Below, piece after piece: positions 43,577-55,115 of a DNA stretch of 64,000 bases; position 1 is the first letter of the stretch; each line of letters begins with the position of its first letter. Where the stretch lies: positions 1-64,000 of the forward strand of contig JARWMV010000065.1 of the NCBI GenBank assembly GCA_030998015.1. Direction: 5' to 3'. Origin of the DNA: Ceratorhiza oryzae-sativae. Its lineage: Eukaryota; Basidiomycota; Agaricomycetes; Cantharellales; Ceratobasidiaceae. The notes beneath the pieces are model-generated. The model saw only the letters and a program-made list of their open reading frames with translations, made no database searches and had not been told where the DNA came from. A program made the translations under genes and the position numbers.

Positions 43577-44056
43577 CCAAGCTTGGGTAATCTTATCTAC
43601 AGCTGCAGAAAAGATCCTAAGTATTGCTGTCACTCCATCCCTTGCATTTGATCTGTCCAGTACCATAAGTATTAAACCCAGTAAATAGATTTTGGACTTA
43701 CAGTATGTATGGTCTGGCAGGATAAATAGCTCAGAGGGCATGCCTCTGTTGCCTGGACCCCTGTAAGGGCTGTACTGCCTGCAATTCCTCACCAAGGCGA
43801 TGGAGAGGATGTTAGCAGGCTTAACTGTCCAGAGGGTCCTCTGCCTGCTAAGGTATACCAATCTGTGTGGCAGGGAAATGACCACCCTGCCAGTGACAGT
43901 TATGGTGCGCTCCAGGTTGGAATACTCTACTACTACCTCTTGTCCAGGAGCAACCCATATAAAGTCTTCTCCTAGGCTGTATAAGTAGTAGAAGGTGGCA
44001 AAGACCATGAGTGCAATGGGGAGAGTAACAGCAATGATGATAAAGAGGTTGGCCAT
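43577..44056 (-). CDS. Element C extra ORF-i (membrane protein)
   Basis: ATG at 44056. A strong membrane segment spans residues about 4-26 (LFIIIAVTLPIALMVFATFY), followed by an extramembrane part rich in Arg and beta-forming residues (TVTGRVVISLPHRLVYLSRQ). The donor CATACTGTAAGT ends exon 1 at 43702; a further exon ending near 43577 is possible. It lies 120 bp after the pol stop. Its single N-terminal membrane helix does not resemble a retroviral envelope protein, which would also need a fusion peptide and a C-terminal anchor. Function unknown. Confidence 0.5.
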
Positions 44057-44175
44057 GGTTGGTGTGGTGTTTCCAGAGGTAAATGCCAGCCGATTTATAT
44101 CTACAAAATGACTTTGTCAGTAAACAAACAACAGAGAAATCACGTGTTGTTCTTGGAATGATTTTCAGGAAAGGG

Positions 44176-45409
44176 TTAAGACTTCTTAGATGTCTTGAGG
44201 TGTTGCTTAAGTTCCCATTCCTTGAGTATCCTGGGAGCATTTGTCAACTGCTGCCTGGATAACCATTCATCCCATTCAGGTGGATAACCCACAAATCTTG
44301 TAAGATATCGACGCTGTTTTCTCTGTCCTTTCTTGATCATCTTTTCATCCAGAATTTCTTCCACTTCCCATTCAGGTTCCTTGTCAAAGTCAGATCTATT
44401 CAGATGTTTCTTGGGACGGTCTGTACCATCTTTATCTCTATGATAAGGTTCCAGATGAGCTATATTAATCACAGGGTGAATCTTGTAGCTGGCTGGAATC
44501 TTGATGCAATAAGTTACATCTGAAAGCTTCTCTAGAACTTCAAAGGGACCATCATACTTCATCTGGAGTTTCCTTCCTTTTCCCTTCTGATTTCTCAGCA
44601 GGTTCAGGGAATGTGGATTCAGCATGACCAAATCTCCTTCCTGTAGATCAAGATAACTATGGTTCTTGTTGTATTGATCCTCCATGTGAACCTGAGCCAA
44701 TTTCAAGGCATCCTGAGCTTGAGAGCGAATAGCTTTCATCATCTCATTGAAGTTCACAGCTTTAGGATCTTCTACAGAGGGTCTGGCTAAAGCTTTACCA
44801 GTAGAAGTGAGTAAATCTGAGGGTCGAAGTGGTTCAAATCCTAAAAGAAGATAAGAAGGTGTAAATCCTGTAGATGTATGCTCCATGGTGTTGTAAGCAA
44901 AGCTAAAATCATTTAGGAGGTCACTCCAATTGTCCATTGAAGGAAAGACAAAAGCTCTTAAGGCAATCTCTAAGGTTTGGTTCATAATCTCACTCTGTCC
45001 ATCAGCTTGTGGGTGATAAGCTGTAGTAAGCGATCTCTGAATGCCAACCAAAGAGGTTAAGTGTTCCCAAAAGGCTCCTGTCCATCTAGAGTCTCTGTCA
45101 GTAATAACCTGTCTTGGAAGACCATACTTGGTCCATATATGCATGGAATAGTTTGGCAGTCTCTTCCTCATTGATAGAAGTATTGCAAGGGATAAAGTGT
45201 GCATACTTAGTCAATTTATCAACTATAGTTAGTATGGCATTAAATCCATTGCTAGGAGGAAGATCCATTATAAAATCCATGGTTACTACTTCAAAAGGCT
45301 GACTAGGAATTGGAATAGATTGAAGAAAACCTCTTTGTCCATGTCTTTTAGGCTTAGCCTTTTGACAAATATCACAAGTGCGCACATATTCCTTAATGAC
45401 TTGTACCAT
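44176..45409 (-). pseudogene. Integrase and chromodomain of element C
   Basis: 45409-45098 holds the zinc-binding Cys pair (RTCDICQKAKPKRHG) and the first catalytic Asp (VTMDFIMDLPPSNGFNAIL). After a frameshift, 45204-44176 holds the second Asp (VITDRDSRWTGAFW) and the Glu region (HPQADGQSEIMNQTLEIAL), the C-terminal KIHPVINIAHLEPYHRD, and a chromodomain (WEVEEILDEKMIKKGQRK, YLTRFVGYPPEWDEW). Product of pol. Confidence 0.88.
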
Positions 45410-45410
45410 C

Positions 45411-47565
45411 TTAGGCCCAGTAGTAGGTGGAAGCTACTTTGTTGTAGGTCCTATGGTAGCCAGCATGAGCTCCTTCTTGAAGAGAGTCATGTATTTCAGC
45501 TACTACTTCCTTCTGTAAGTCTTTAGGGACACACAGCTTGTAATTGTCATCTCTGCAAAAGTAAATAAGACCATTTTCTCCAATCCTGTATTGTTTGTAG
45601 GGTGGATTTAGATGATCATACTCACCTTGCAGCTTCTTGAGTACATCAGCAAAATGGGGATCATTAGTGTATGCTTCATAAAAGCGATTAACTTCAGATT
45701 CATTAATACTGATGTGTAGCTCATTCAAACCTGATGTAGCAAGAGAGACATTAGCTTTATATACTTTGTTTCTTACCTTAAACCTTGTCCTAAAACCTTT
45801 GGAAGGCTTTTCTTCATTGGCTAAAGCATGCATAGTCGATTGGACTAGCAAATCCTTCTCAAAGTCTACACCTATTTCTTGGTACAGATTCTTCAGGCAT
45901 CTTCAGTGTCATTGTTAAAAGTAAGAGGGGTTGATAAGTCTGCTAAAGGTCCATCTTGTCTAGGGATCCTTCTTCTTAATCTAGAGATTGGGTCAACATT
46001 AGTATGGACTTTGCCTGCTCTATGAACTATTACTAGGTCTGGAAAGGCAGCTATTACTATGCCATAACCAGATAGTCTTCTGTTCACAGTTTGGTAAGTC
46101 TTACTCCATTTAAGGGCAGCATGATCTGACACTACTACAACTTTAGCACCTTCAAGATACATGTGGAATTTCACTAGACCATCTCTTACACCTAGAGCTT
46201 CTCTCTCAGTGGCTGAGTACCTTGTCTCAGCTGATTTGAGAAGTCTTGACCAGTAGGCAATGACTCGCTCTATGTGTACTTCAGTTTCTTCAAAGTCTTC
46301 ATTCCAAGTATCTTCATAGTCAAAAGTTTCAGTACCATCAGCCCCCCCAGTCAGGATGACCTTTCCTTTGGAGTCAGGTGTAATAAACCTGGGGACAGGT
46401 AACCCTTCTTGGTGAGCTTTCTTACATTGATCATAAACTCTAGTTCCTTTCAGGTCCTTAAGTTTCATGGTTTGAATTTGCTGTAAGATAGCAGCTATTC
46501 CAAAGTCACATGCATCAGTATAAAGCCTATAGGGCATCCCTGGTATTGGGTAAGAGAGAACTGGTGCATTGGCTAGGACTAGCTTAGCTAGTTTGAAAGC
46601 ATGGGATTCCAATTTATCCCATTTCCACTTGACACTCTTCTTTAAGAGATTAAATAATGGAGCTACTATCCAAGTATAATATGGAATATAACTTGAAAAG
46701 TAGGTCATCATTCCTAAGAATGTTTGTAATGTAGGTATATCCTTAGGTTCCTCTAATTGTAGAATGCCTTCCACTTTCTCCTTATGGGTAGACATGCCAA
46801 GTCTGGACACCTTTTGTCCTAAAAGGAGCAAGATTGATATCCAAGGTGGCATTTACCAGGAGAAAGAGTCAATCCAGAGTCTGCAATGGCCTTTAATACT
46901 TTGTCTAAATGCTCACAGTGGTCTTCAAATGACTTGCTGTATATCACAATGTCATCTATATATACTAGAGCAAATATCCATAAGAATGGGGCCAAAACAT
47001 CAGTCATAACCCTTTGGAATACTGGAGGTCCATTTCTCCATCCAAAAGGCATTCTTCTGAATTGAAAGTGTCCTCTGTGACATCTAAATGCTGTCTTAGG
47101 CCTATCCTCATCCTTTATCTGGAGTTGGGTAAAGCCTGCTAGAGCATCTAGAGTACTGAGATATTGGGCTCCTTCAAGTGAATGAAGGATGTCTTGTTGC
47201 CTAGGAGGGTATTCATCTGGTATAGCTACTGCATTAAGCTTCCTGTAATCAATGCACAAGCAAGGCTTATTATTCCGCCATACTACAAGCACTGGGAAGC
47301 CCCAAGGGCTCTTAGATTCCTCAATTACACCTAAGCGCAACCAATCATCTATTTGCTTGTCTATAGCAGCCTTAGCTTCTTCACTTGGCCTATAAGGAGT
47401 TAAAGCAATTTCCTTTGTACCTGGTCTGAGATTAATCTCTACCCTGGCTGGGTAATTGCCAAGTCTGCCATCTAATCCAAAAGCTTCAAAGTTCTTCTTA
47501 ACAACCCTTTGCAAGCTTTTCTTCTGATCTGGAGTCAAATTGTCTCCCCAATGTACTTCTGCCAA
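45411..47565 (-). pseudogene. RT, RNase H and integrase N-terminus of element C
   Basis: 47565-46819 is RT (CLCIDYRKLNAVAIPDEYP, FALVYIDDIVIYSKSF). After a frameshift near 46835, 46852-45893 continues with the RT thumb, connection and RNase H (YRLYTDACDFGIAAILQQ). 45851-45411 carries the linker and the integrase HHCC histidines (HDSLQEGAHAGYHRTYNKVA). RT lies immediately left of copy A', which has cut off the protease and gag. Confidence 0.88.
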
Positions 47566-47626
47566 GAGTCTTTCCCTAGGGACTGGCTCTGGGTCAGGCA
47601 GTTCAGCAGTTTTAGGGCCTCCCTCT

Positions 47627-48295
47627 TGTTATGACCTGTCAAACAGACATAACAGAATAACCTAATATTTTTATGGATTTATGGCATTTTTCCTAAGCAG
47701 AACAAGCCATAAACAAGGTCATGTGACCTTGGCACTTAACTGGCACTTACAGTGGTTACCCTGAACTCGCTCCAGCATTTCTCTCCCTTGTTACTTGGAG
47801 CAAGGAGCAAGTTGTCACATGATCTTGGCACTTACAGCAGGATCACATGACCTCAGCACTTACGGTGGTTACCCTGAACTCACTCCAGCATTTCTCTCCA
47901 TTGTTACTTGGAGCAAGGAGCAAGTTGTCACATGATCTCAGTGCTTACAGCAGGATCATGTGGCCTCAGTGCTTACCCCTTGGACCTTGTGTGGCTCTAT
48001 AAGATTTGGAGCTGCACAAACTGAAGATAAACAATTACCTAACCCATAGTACTGTATATAACCTACACCTACTGCAGATTGTGCTTAGATAATACATCCG
48101 CAGCCACCGCAGCTGCAGGCATATATAAGAAGGGTAAAGCAAGACTGGATGCCTCAGCTTGCTTTATCTCATCAACCACCATAGACCATAGCAAACACTG
48201 TAACTAGAACACTCAATACATACCGCATAGCACCAAACCATCAACACAGCCACTACTTAAGTGCTTTGCAAGGAAGCATCCAGAGGGTCACAACA
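47627..48295 (+). repeat. 5' LTR of A' (two VNTR units)
   Basis: Starts TGTTATGACCTGTC, ends GGGTCACAACA, 669 bp. It has two copies of the same VNTR unit found in the element A LTRs (about 47752-47862 and 47863-47975). It is more CpG-depleted than either LTR of element A. Confidence 0.88.
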
Positions 48296-48415
48296 TTATA
48301 AAGCAAGCTCTTAACTTAACTAGTGGCAAACATAAGTATACTACACAGATACTAAGGGCTGAGTACACAAGAAACCAGCTAACTCCTGTGATACATAAGA
48401 GAACACAAAGAAACT

Positions 48416-50251
48416 ATGTCACAGAGACCACAAACTCGATCTCAAAGCAGAGTGGCAAATAGTAGACCACAATCACCCAAACCTGTTACTCCCCCAGAGG
48501 CTGAAGGTAACCGAGACGAGACCCTCCAAGGAATGCCAGGGGGGTTGCCACAAAACCCACAACCAGTGGCTAAACCTAACCCCACTCAGGCCCCCATCCT
48601 GGGAGGGCAAATAGGGGGAATACTGCTCTGCAGCCCTCAACCGCCAATTCACCTGATAAATCCAGACCCAGAAGATATCTCAAATCCAGAGAGGGATGAG
48701 GTAGAAGATATGACCCAAACCATATATGAACAAGGCACGGCCTTGGCAGAAGAGGCAAGGACACAACCCCAGCCAGGTCCCAGAACCATAACCACTGCCA
48801 ACCCTATTCACACCATTGCCACTGCCATCAGGGTGGGTCTCAAGGAACTTAGAGACAATAACCATAGGGAACTAGAAAAGGCAATCACAGGTATAAATCA
48901 GTGTCAAATATCACTAACCCAGCAAGAAGGAAATGTGGACTGGATGGTAAGATCAATGGAAACATCCAACAAAAATGTCCTCTATGTGGCAAAGAACCAG
49001 GACAACCTAAAAGCAGAAATGGGGAACCTGATAAAAGAATTAAAGGACATCTCCATGGAAATAAACCAGGTACTGGGAATGCAAGAGTGAAAGCTCAAAA
49101 GCTTAGAGAAGAAAACTGAAAACACAGGGGAGATCCTGACTGCACTAGAACAACAGGTAACCAATCTAGGAAATGAGCTCCAGAAAACAACTGAAGCAGG
49201 AAGGCCAAGGGAAAGGACAGAAGAGACCAGGGGAAGAACTAGGGTGGTCATAGGAAGCCCCTCATGATCCCCCTCAGCCTCCCTGGTACAAACACCCTTT
49301 CTGGGAAGAACCTTCCAGGCTGAGTCCACAATAAGACCCCAAACAGAACCTCCATCCCAAGCAAACCAACCTACCCTTGCTGCAAACCACACTCCTAAGG
49401 AGGCGCAACTAGGGAGACCCAGCAAATTTAATGGGAAAAAAGGGAAGGAAGCTGAGAACTTCATAATCAGCATGGAACTTTTCTTTGCTGACTATGACAA
49501 ATCAGCCTTTGACAACCGAAAAAAGATATCTGCTGTGTTAATGAACATGGAGGACAGGGAAGCAGCAAACTGGGCACAACCTTACTGCTGGAAACTACTA
49601 GCAGGCAAACACACAGGTATCCTTGCATCCTGGAAGGATTTCAGGAAGGGATTCCTGGATGCTTTTAATGACCCAGTCATAAAGGAAAAGACCATCTGGA
49701 AACTAAGGAAATTAACGCAAACCAAGAGTGCATTGGATTATGCTACCCAATTCCAGATCCTGATCCAAGAAGTAGACTGGAACCAGGAAGCCCTCAAGGA
49801 CCAATTCAGGGAAGGGTGAAAACCCAAAGTATGACAAGAGACCTTAAGGATTGAAGTACTGGCAAATGAGGCTGAAGGTCCATCATATACCTTAGATCAA
49901 TTAATCAACTTTGCCTGCAAAATGGACGACATGCAGTTTGCAAACCAGATAATGAATGCAAGGACCAGCAACTCATCAAATTCAACCTGGGCACCAGCAA
50001 AATACAAAGAAGGGGGGAACAAGCCTTCAGGGACCAGCAGCAAACAGGGGAATACCCAAACTAACAACATGGTAAGGATACCAAACAGTGAAAAAGACAG
50101 GCAAAGGAAAGAAGGACTCTGTATCAAATGCAGTAAATCAGGGCATGTCCTGAAGGACTGCCGAGGCCAGTGGACCTACGACAAAGCTAAGATACAAGGG
50201 AAGGCCAGCAGACAAGTTGAAGAAGAAAGCAGCTCTGAGTCGGAAAACTAA
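48416..50251 (+). pseudogene. Gag of A'
   Basis: ATG at 48416, the same start as the gag of element A. The first 224 codons are open to a stop at 49090 (coiled-coil region DNLKAEMGNLIKELKDISME). 49472-49819 gives the capsid part (ADYDKSAFDNRKKISAVLMN). After a TGA near 49817, 49922-50251 gives the CCHC knuckle (CIKCSKSGHVLKDC). Several stops in between. Confidence 0.85.
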
Positions 50252-50268
50252 TTGGTCCTACCACTTCC

Positions 50269-50766
50269 ATGTTGGAGGACCCTGATATAACCCCTACTGC
50301 AGATGTATGTTACCTCAAGAAGTCTAGTAATCAATCAATAATATACACTACAGTAGAGGGAATCATGGAACCAGCAAAGACACTGATTGACTCAGGATCT
50401 TCAACCAACTTCATTGATAAGGCCTATTCAAGGGAAAAGGGGATTCCGACCACTCCCCTCAAACACAAGAAATCAATTGTGGCCATTGATGGAAATGAAA
50501 TCAAGGATGCCATAGAAGAAAGGGCAGAACTAAATATTGAAGTGGAAGGGAAGACACTGAAATGCTCCCTTTATGTGATGACCCTAGGTGACACAGACAT
50601 AGTCCTAGGGAAAGAATGGCTTGATGAAGCAGAACCTATCATAGGTTGGAAAGACCTTACCATCTCATACCCAGACAAAATCAAGGCAAGGGCAGCAAGT
50701 GAAAGCCTACAAATCCCAGAAGAATTTAAGGATTTTGAAGACCTGTTTGGGGAAGAAGGTTTCTGA
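50269..50766 (+). pseudogene. Protease of A' pol
   Basis: ATG at 50269, 17 bp after the gag stop, as in element A. Aspartic protease motif KTLIDSGSSTNFIDKAY and the TLGDTDIVLGKEWL turn are intact. The frame stops at 50764-50766, shortly before the truncation point. Confidence 0.87.
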
Positions 50767-50816
50767 GAACTTCCACCCCACTGAGGTAACCTGGACTTCA
50801 AAATGGACCTGATTGA

Positions 50817-51321
50817 GATCAGTTGTTTAGACCAGGCTGTCCCAACCAGCTCATGGTGCCACAAACCCATATACATGTGTTATTATGTGTCTGTGGGACC
50901 CATGACCAGGCTCTGATTCACCAGAACCATGGAAGGTATCAAAACACATGTGTAGATGTGTGATATGAGCAATAAGGCAGTTGCAAGATAGATTCACCAA
51001 CCAGGTTGAATCCAGTGGGTTTGTATGGGGCTCACTAAGGCCCTGTCACACAAGCCCCGTGGTTTGAACACGCTTGTGGCTGGTTCAACCCTTAGGACAA
51101 CTCAGGCAGTAAACAAGGTTGCAAAGGCCAGGTGTATGCATGCTCTGGTGACTGCAAATTAGAGCAAATCACATTGACAACAATTGCAGTTACATCATGA
51201 GCTGCAAATGAGTCCAAAAAACAATATATGCATACCTCTGATAGAAGGCAGGGCAACACCTCTGGGTATATATACCCATATTGCGGAGGTTTGAACACAG
51301 CCAGAGCTTTGCAGCGTCAAG
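50817..51321. promoter_or_regulatory. Unassigned spacer with a TATA-like palindrome
   Basis: No ORF. GGGTATATATACCC at about 51266-51280 is a palindromic TATA-like site roughly 45-55 bp upstream of the first ATG of the next gene, so it may be its core promoter. Confidence 0.35.
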
Positions 51322-53937
51322 ATGTCAAAATGAAAAGCCATTGCTGGCGGCTACAAAGATTCCAACAATGAACATGAGTCAGAGCCACCCGATTCCAGCT
51401 TGTTGGTCAAGAAGTCGCATTCTGCAGCACCAACACTTCCTTGCTTCAGTTTGACCCCTCAACCAGGGTGTGCACTGTTCCAGCTATGGCACTCAAAGAT
51501 GATGTTGGGTTGATCTGCAAGTTTAGGTGCACACTCATGTGCAGCGTCGTTTTCAGCACGAAGTACACCTTCTGCACAGGGCACTCCTCTAACGAGTCAT
51601 AATCAGCCCTTGGCAAATGAAAATTGTGAGTCAATCATCTCTAGCTATGCATATAGCCTTACTTATTGGCTTCTTCAACCAACACACAGCTTTGGAGTCT
51701 GAACCTGAAGAACCCAACACTCAGAAGTCCAAGCTCAAAGGACCTGGCCCTTGTCAGTCCATGAGTAACACCAATTCCCAGAAGAAGCCCATCTTAGCTG
51801 TGCGCACAGGTGAGTAGCCAAATATAGATTGAAACAAGTGCTTATGCACCTTGAATAGAGCAACTTGAAGCCCCCTCCCTACCAACACAATCATGCTTGG
51901 TGCGCTCACTCGAGTGTCAAGTTAACAATCTTACGGCCAAAATTGAAGAACATCAAGAGGTAGCGGCTGCGGAGCACAAGCAAACCAACAACAAACTCAC
52001 CCAATTGCTGGAATTTGTCGCCTCTTGGACACCACTGAATGCCCCTTCTGCGCAGGGGCTCAACTCTGGTGCGGCCAGCCCCATTACCCAACAACACTTC
52101 TCAGCAACTGATGGCAGCCAGGTCTCAAATCCCATGCCAATGCCCGAGATCCTTGTGATCATTGCTAAATTAGGTTCCAATTCTGTGAAGAGGGATTTGG
52201 GGGTGTATGATAATGCTGTTAAAGTACATACACTTCTGATTGTGTTAACAGTGGTACTCACTATGCACCCAGGCTCATGCTTGGGAGGCATGGTACCATA
52301 TGTTGGATATATCTGCTGCAAAGGGGATCCGAGCATGGTATGAGGATGAACATGGAAACCACAACGTATTCCCAGAGGCCTTCATTGACCCAGTCACAAG
52401 GCACTGTACACCATTCCCAAATTATTTGAAGTCCTTACAGAAACAGGGCATTTGGGCACCCACATACATCAAACATTTCTTGGGTCTGATCCCGAAAGAC
52501 AACAGTGAGCTCTCAGTGTTCCTTATATCACTATCTCAGGAAGATATTATACTGCTCTTGTTTCACGGCCCGTGGAAGACTGCACAGAGTACATGGCGGT
52601 CAGGCAACATGAAGATGGAGGTTGCTCTTACAGAAGCATGCCTACAACAGGCCATCACTTACATTTCTCAGAGAGTGAGTGAATCGTTTGGGCTGAAGTT
52701 TTTGGTGATTAAATTATGCTTGCTTTGATCCACAGAAAGATAAGATGTGTAGTGGGTATATGAAAGTGATTCCCAGTTTGCAGGGCCCGCAGTGGGCGTT
52801 CCTCTGCAATCCTGGGTACATGTCAGATGAATGGGAGGAGGATGACAGGGTTATTGTGAAGCATGCAAGATACTGGGCAGCTTGGGTACGCCTCTTACTT
52901 CCTTTTGCACACCTATTCACTCACTGATGATTGCTTACAGATTAACAACTTATTTGGCAGTATGGATTCTGCCGAGGCCCAGAAGCCAAAGGCAAAACCT
53001 GGTCCTACCTTGCCATGGGTGGTCCATCTTGTGGAGCTTCCAGTCCCTTCGCTCTTCCATGGAGCAGGTAGCGCAAGAGTTGTTGTACGAATTGCTGCTG
53101 CTGCTATTGGGAAGAGTTGGAGAGAGCAGCACTGAGTCAATTTTCTCAGTTATTCTCATATCATTGATATGAAAGCCATCACCAAACCAGATATTTCTGA
53201 TTTTCTACTACAGCACCCGAAGCTGATTACAGAGCTTGGCAACGACAACAAGCTCAAGGCGAAGTCTGGGGATGAGATAGTTAATGAACACGATACATTG
53301 GCTGAGGACAAAACAGGTCCTAGTTACACTGGTGGTGAATATGATGGGGCATATGGATGCCAGATACTGAGCAGCAGCCTCAATGTAAGTGTTGGTTATC
53401 AGGAGAATTGAAACTCTCATCTTAATTGCTTGACACAGAATGCAATGGAGCTGAAGGATTGCATTGATCCCAGTGAGTCTTTCACATGATCAATGCACTG
53501 TTGTAACTAACCTTGCCTTTAGTTGATATCCCAATCAACCCTCAAATTCTTGAAGCGAGCCACCCAAAGCCTGTTGACGAAACTCAGGTTATGTAAGCGT
53601 TAACATGAAGAAATCTATATCTGACAATATGCGATGTGTAGAACTCCCAAACACATCTGCACCTTCTGTCAGTGCCGTTGCCCATCAAGCAAATGAGATC
53701 TCCACATCCCAGACCCAGGAATCGGACTTGCCGGCAGACAATTCTTTGGTTTCTTTTCTGTATCCCAATGCTCATCCTCCAATGCCACCACCCCCAATGC
53801 CTGATATGCAGGCTGCTTCTGTCAGTGTTGGCCTAGGAGAAGCACTGCTGCCAAAGAAACGTGGGTGTCCCAAGGGTTCAAAAAATAAGCCCAAAGCCCC
53901 TGCAACGGGGTCTGCTGACACAACACCAAATGCTTGA
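51322..53937 (+). pseudogene. Spliced gene ending in an AT-hook-like motif
   Basis: ATG at 51322, broken three codons later by a TGA (51331-51333) in an otherwise open exon (KAIAGGYKDSNNEHESEPPD). Later exons: about 51660-51809 (ending at GTGAGTAG), about 51905-52220 with a coiled coil (QVNNLTAKIEEHQEVAAAEH), 52324-52676 (AWYEDEHGNHNVFPEAFIDP), and 52735-52887 (KDKMCSGYMKVIPSLQGPQW) after a GATCCACAG acceptor. The last exon, about 53600-53937, is Pro/Ser-rich and ends with PKKRGCPKGSKNKPK, an AT-hook with Cys in place of the usual Arg in the RGRP core. AT-hooks bind the DNA minor groove. The rest is an unknown family, probably element-associated. Confidence 0.55.
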
Positions 53938-54074
53938 TCAGGTAAGGTTCCTCTCACAATTTATCAACTTTTACAATGTAATGACCTCTTATGATGTAAC
54001 AAGCTATGAGCTTTGACTACCTGTGATGAATGCATTTTATCTATTGCATACTTGGCTTGTTGTTTCGTACTCAG

Positions 54075-55115
54075 CCTCATTAAGAACACTTAAGCCCACC
54101 AATACTCCCATAGACAATACTTGGACTTGTTGAATGGCAGAGCACCAGTCCGTGCTTTGATCTGAGCCAACTTGTACATTTGTTGTGCCTGCATCCAAAG
54201 CCTGTTCTGCTCAAAAGCAAGTGCAGCATTTGTCTCCTTGAAGATGGATCAGTGGCGCCACAGACCATAGAACAAGTTGTCTGCAGAAAGCTCCACATAA
54301 ACCTCTGCAAGAGCATTGTATGTGGTCTCATGAGGCTCCTCAGCTCGGTGTGGATCTAAGCTAGATTGCAATATCTCAAGTGTGATATGCCATGTGTTGA
54401 AAGTCTTCCCAAGGTATTTCACAACAAAAGGCAGCAGAGCAAGAGGGGGATTGCACATTTGTATGCCACCAAGTATTGACTTAATAATGTTTGGTTGGAG
54501 ATCACACTGCTCTGAGTGGTAGCCCTTAGTTACTAAAGTGAGGACATACTGAGCTGCATCACTCTGCTCACATCGAGGGAGGGTCAACCATACAGCACTA
54601 AAAGTTGACATCTGTAACATGTGAGCTGTCTGGCTATCTGCATGGATCAGTCAGTGTAGTGGTTTCATGATATCAAGGGCACAGCCAGAATGAACAACTC
54701 AAGCAAGGGACAAGTCTAAGATGTGAACATATTCATGAAGAGTGGCAGAGTCCGTCCACCCATCCTCAGTGGCACCAAGTAAGAGGTCAAGTGCAAGGGG
54801 GATCCAATAATGTTCAGCCACAAACTCCCAGCTTAAAGATCCCAAAGCATACTGAAGTTGAGCTGAGATTGTTTGTTGGATACTGCTGTCAAAGAGATTG
54901 ATGAATTTACATCTAACAACTGGATCCTTGGCATGGCAACCCATCAAGAATACTGACTCCAGACAGGTTGTGAGGTTGGTGTGCTTCAACAAGGGCTCAG
55001 TATAGATGTTGTAAACGGGGTTCAGGAAGCCATCAAGTAACTGAGGATCACCATGTCCTTCAAAAGCCATCATATGCTTCAACATCCTAGCCTTTTCCTT
55101 TGTTGGCGAAATCAT
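54075..55115 (-). pseudogene. TRA1: Tra1 pseudogene, FAT-domain part
   Basis: Encodes phrases typical of fungal Tra1, the huge inactive PI3K-like scaffold of SAGA and NuA4 acetyltransferases: LLKHTNLTTCLESVFLMGCH, KFINLFDSSIQQ, EHYWIPLALDLLLGATEDGW (55115-54699), then VKYLGKTFNTWHITLEILQS and AEVYVELSADNLFYGLW (54620-54249). A frameshift follows and similarity ends near 54075. It covers part of the HEAT/FAT region only; the kinase-like end is absent. Stops and CpG loss mark it as dead. Confidence 0.8.

Larger units (their letters stand above)
22073..47626 (-). mobile_element. Ty3/gypsy element C (host of nested A, B and A')
   Basis: Minus-strand element whose 3' LTR (22073-23504) is followed by the polypurine tract (minus strand ACTGGGGGGGCTA). 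Its own sequence resumes at 41134 after element B and runs to 47626, where the A-family copy A' interrupts pol just upstream of RT. It contains RT, RNase H, integrase, chromodomain and three extra spliced ORFs. Gag, protease and the 5' LTR are not in the window. Joining the flanks of element B restores a continuous reading frame, which supports this reconstruction. Confidence 0.85.
47627..50816 (+). mobile_element. Truncated A-family element (A')
   Basis: The 5' LTR (47627-48295), leader, gag and the start of pol match element A in the opposite orientation. Similarity stops at about 50816 (GGACCTGATTGAG), inside the protease-to-RT linker, where unrelated sequence begins. RT onward and the 3' LTR are gone, so no right target duplication can be seen. 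Confidence 0.9.

Noticed and set aside
43577..44056. Retroviral envelope gene in element C
   Set aside because: A membrane segment is present only at the N-terminus; there is no fusion peptide, furin-like site or C-terminal anchor.
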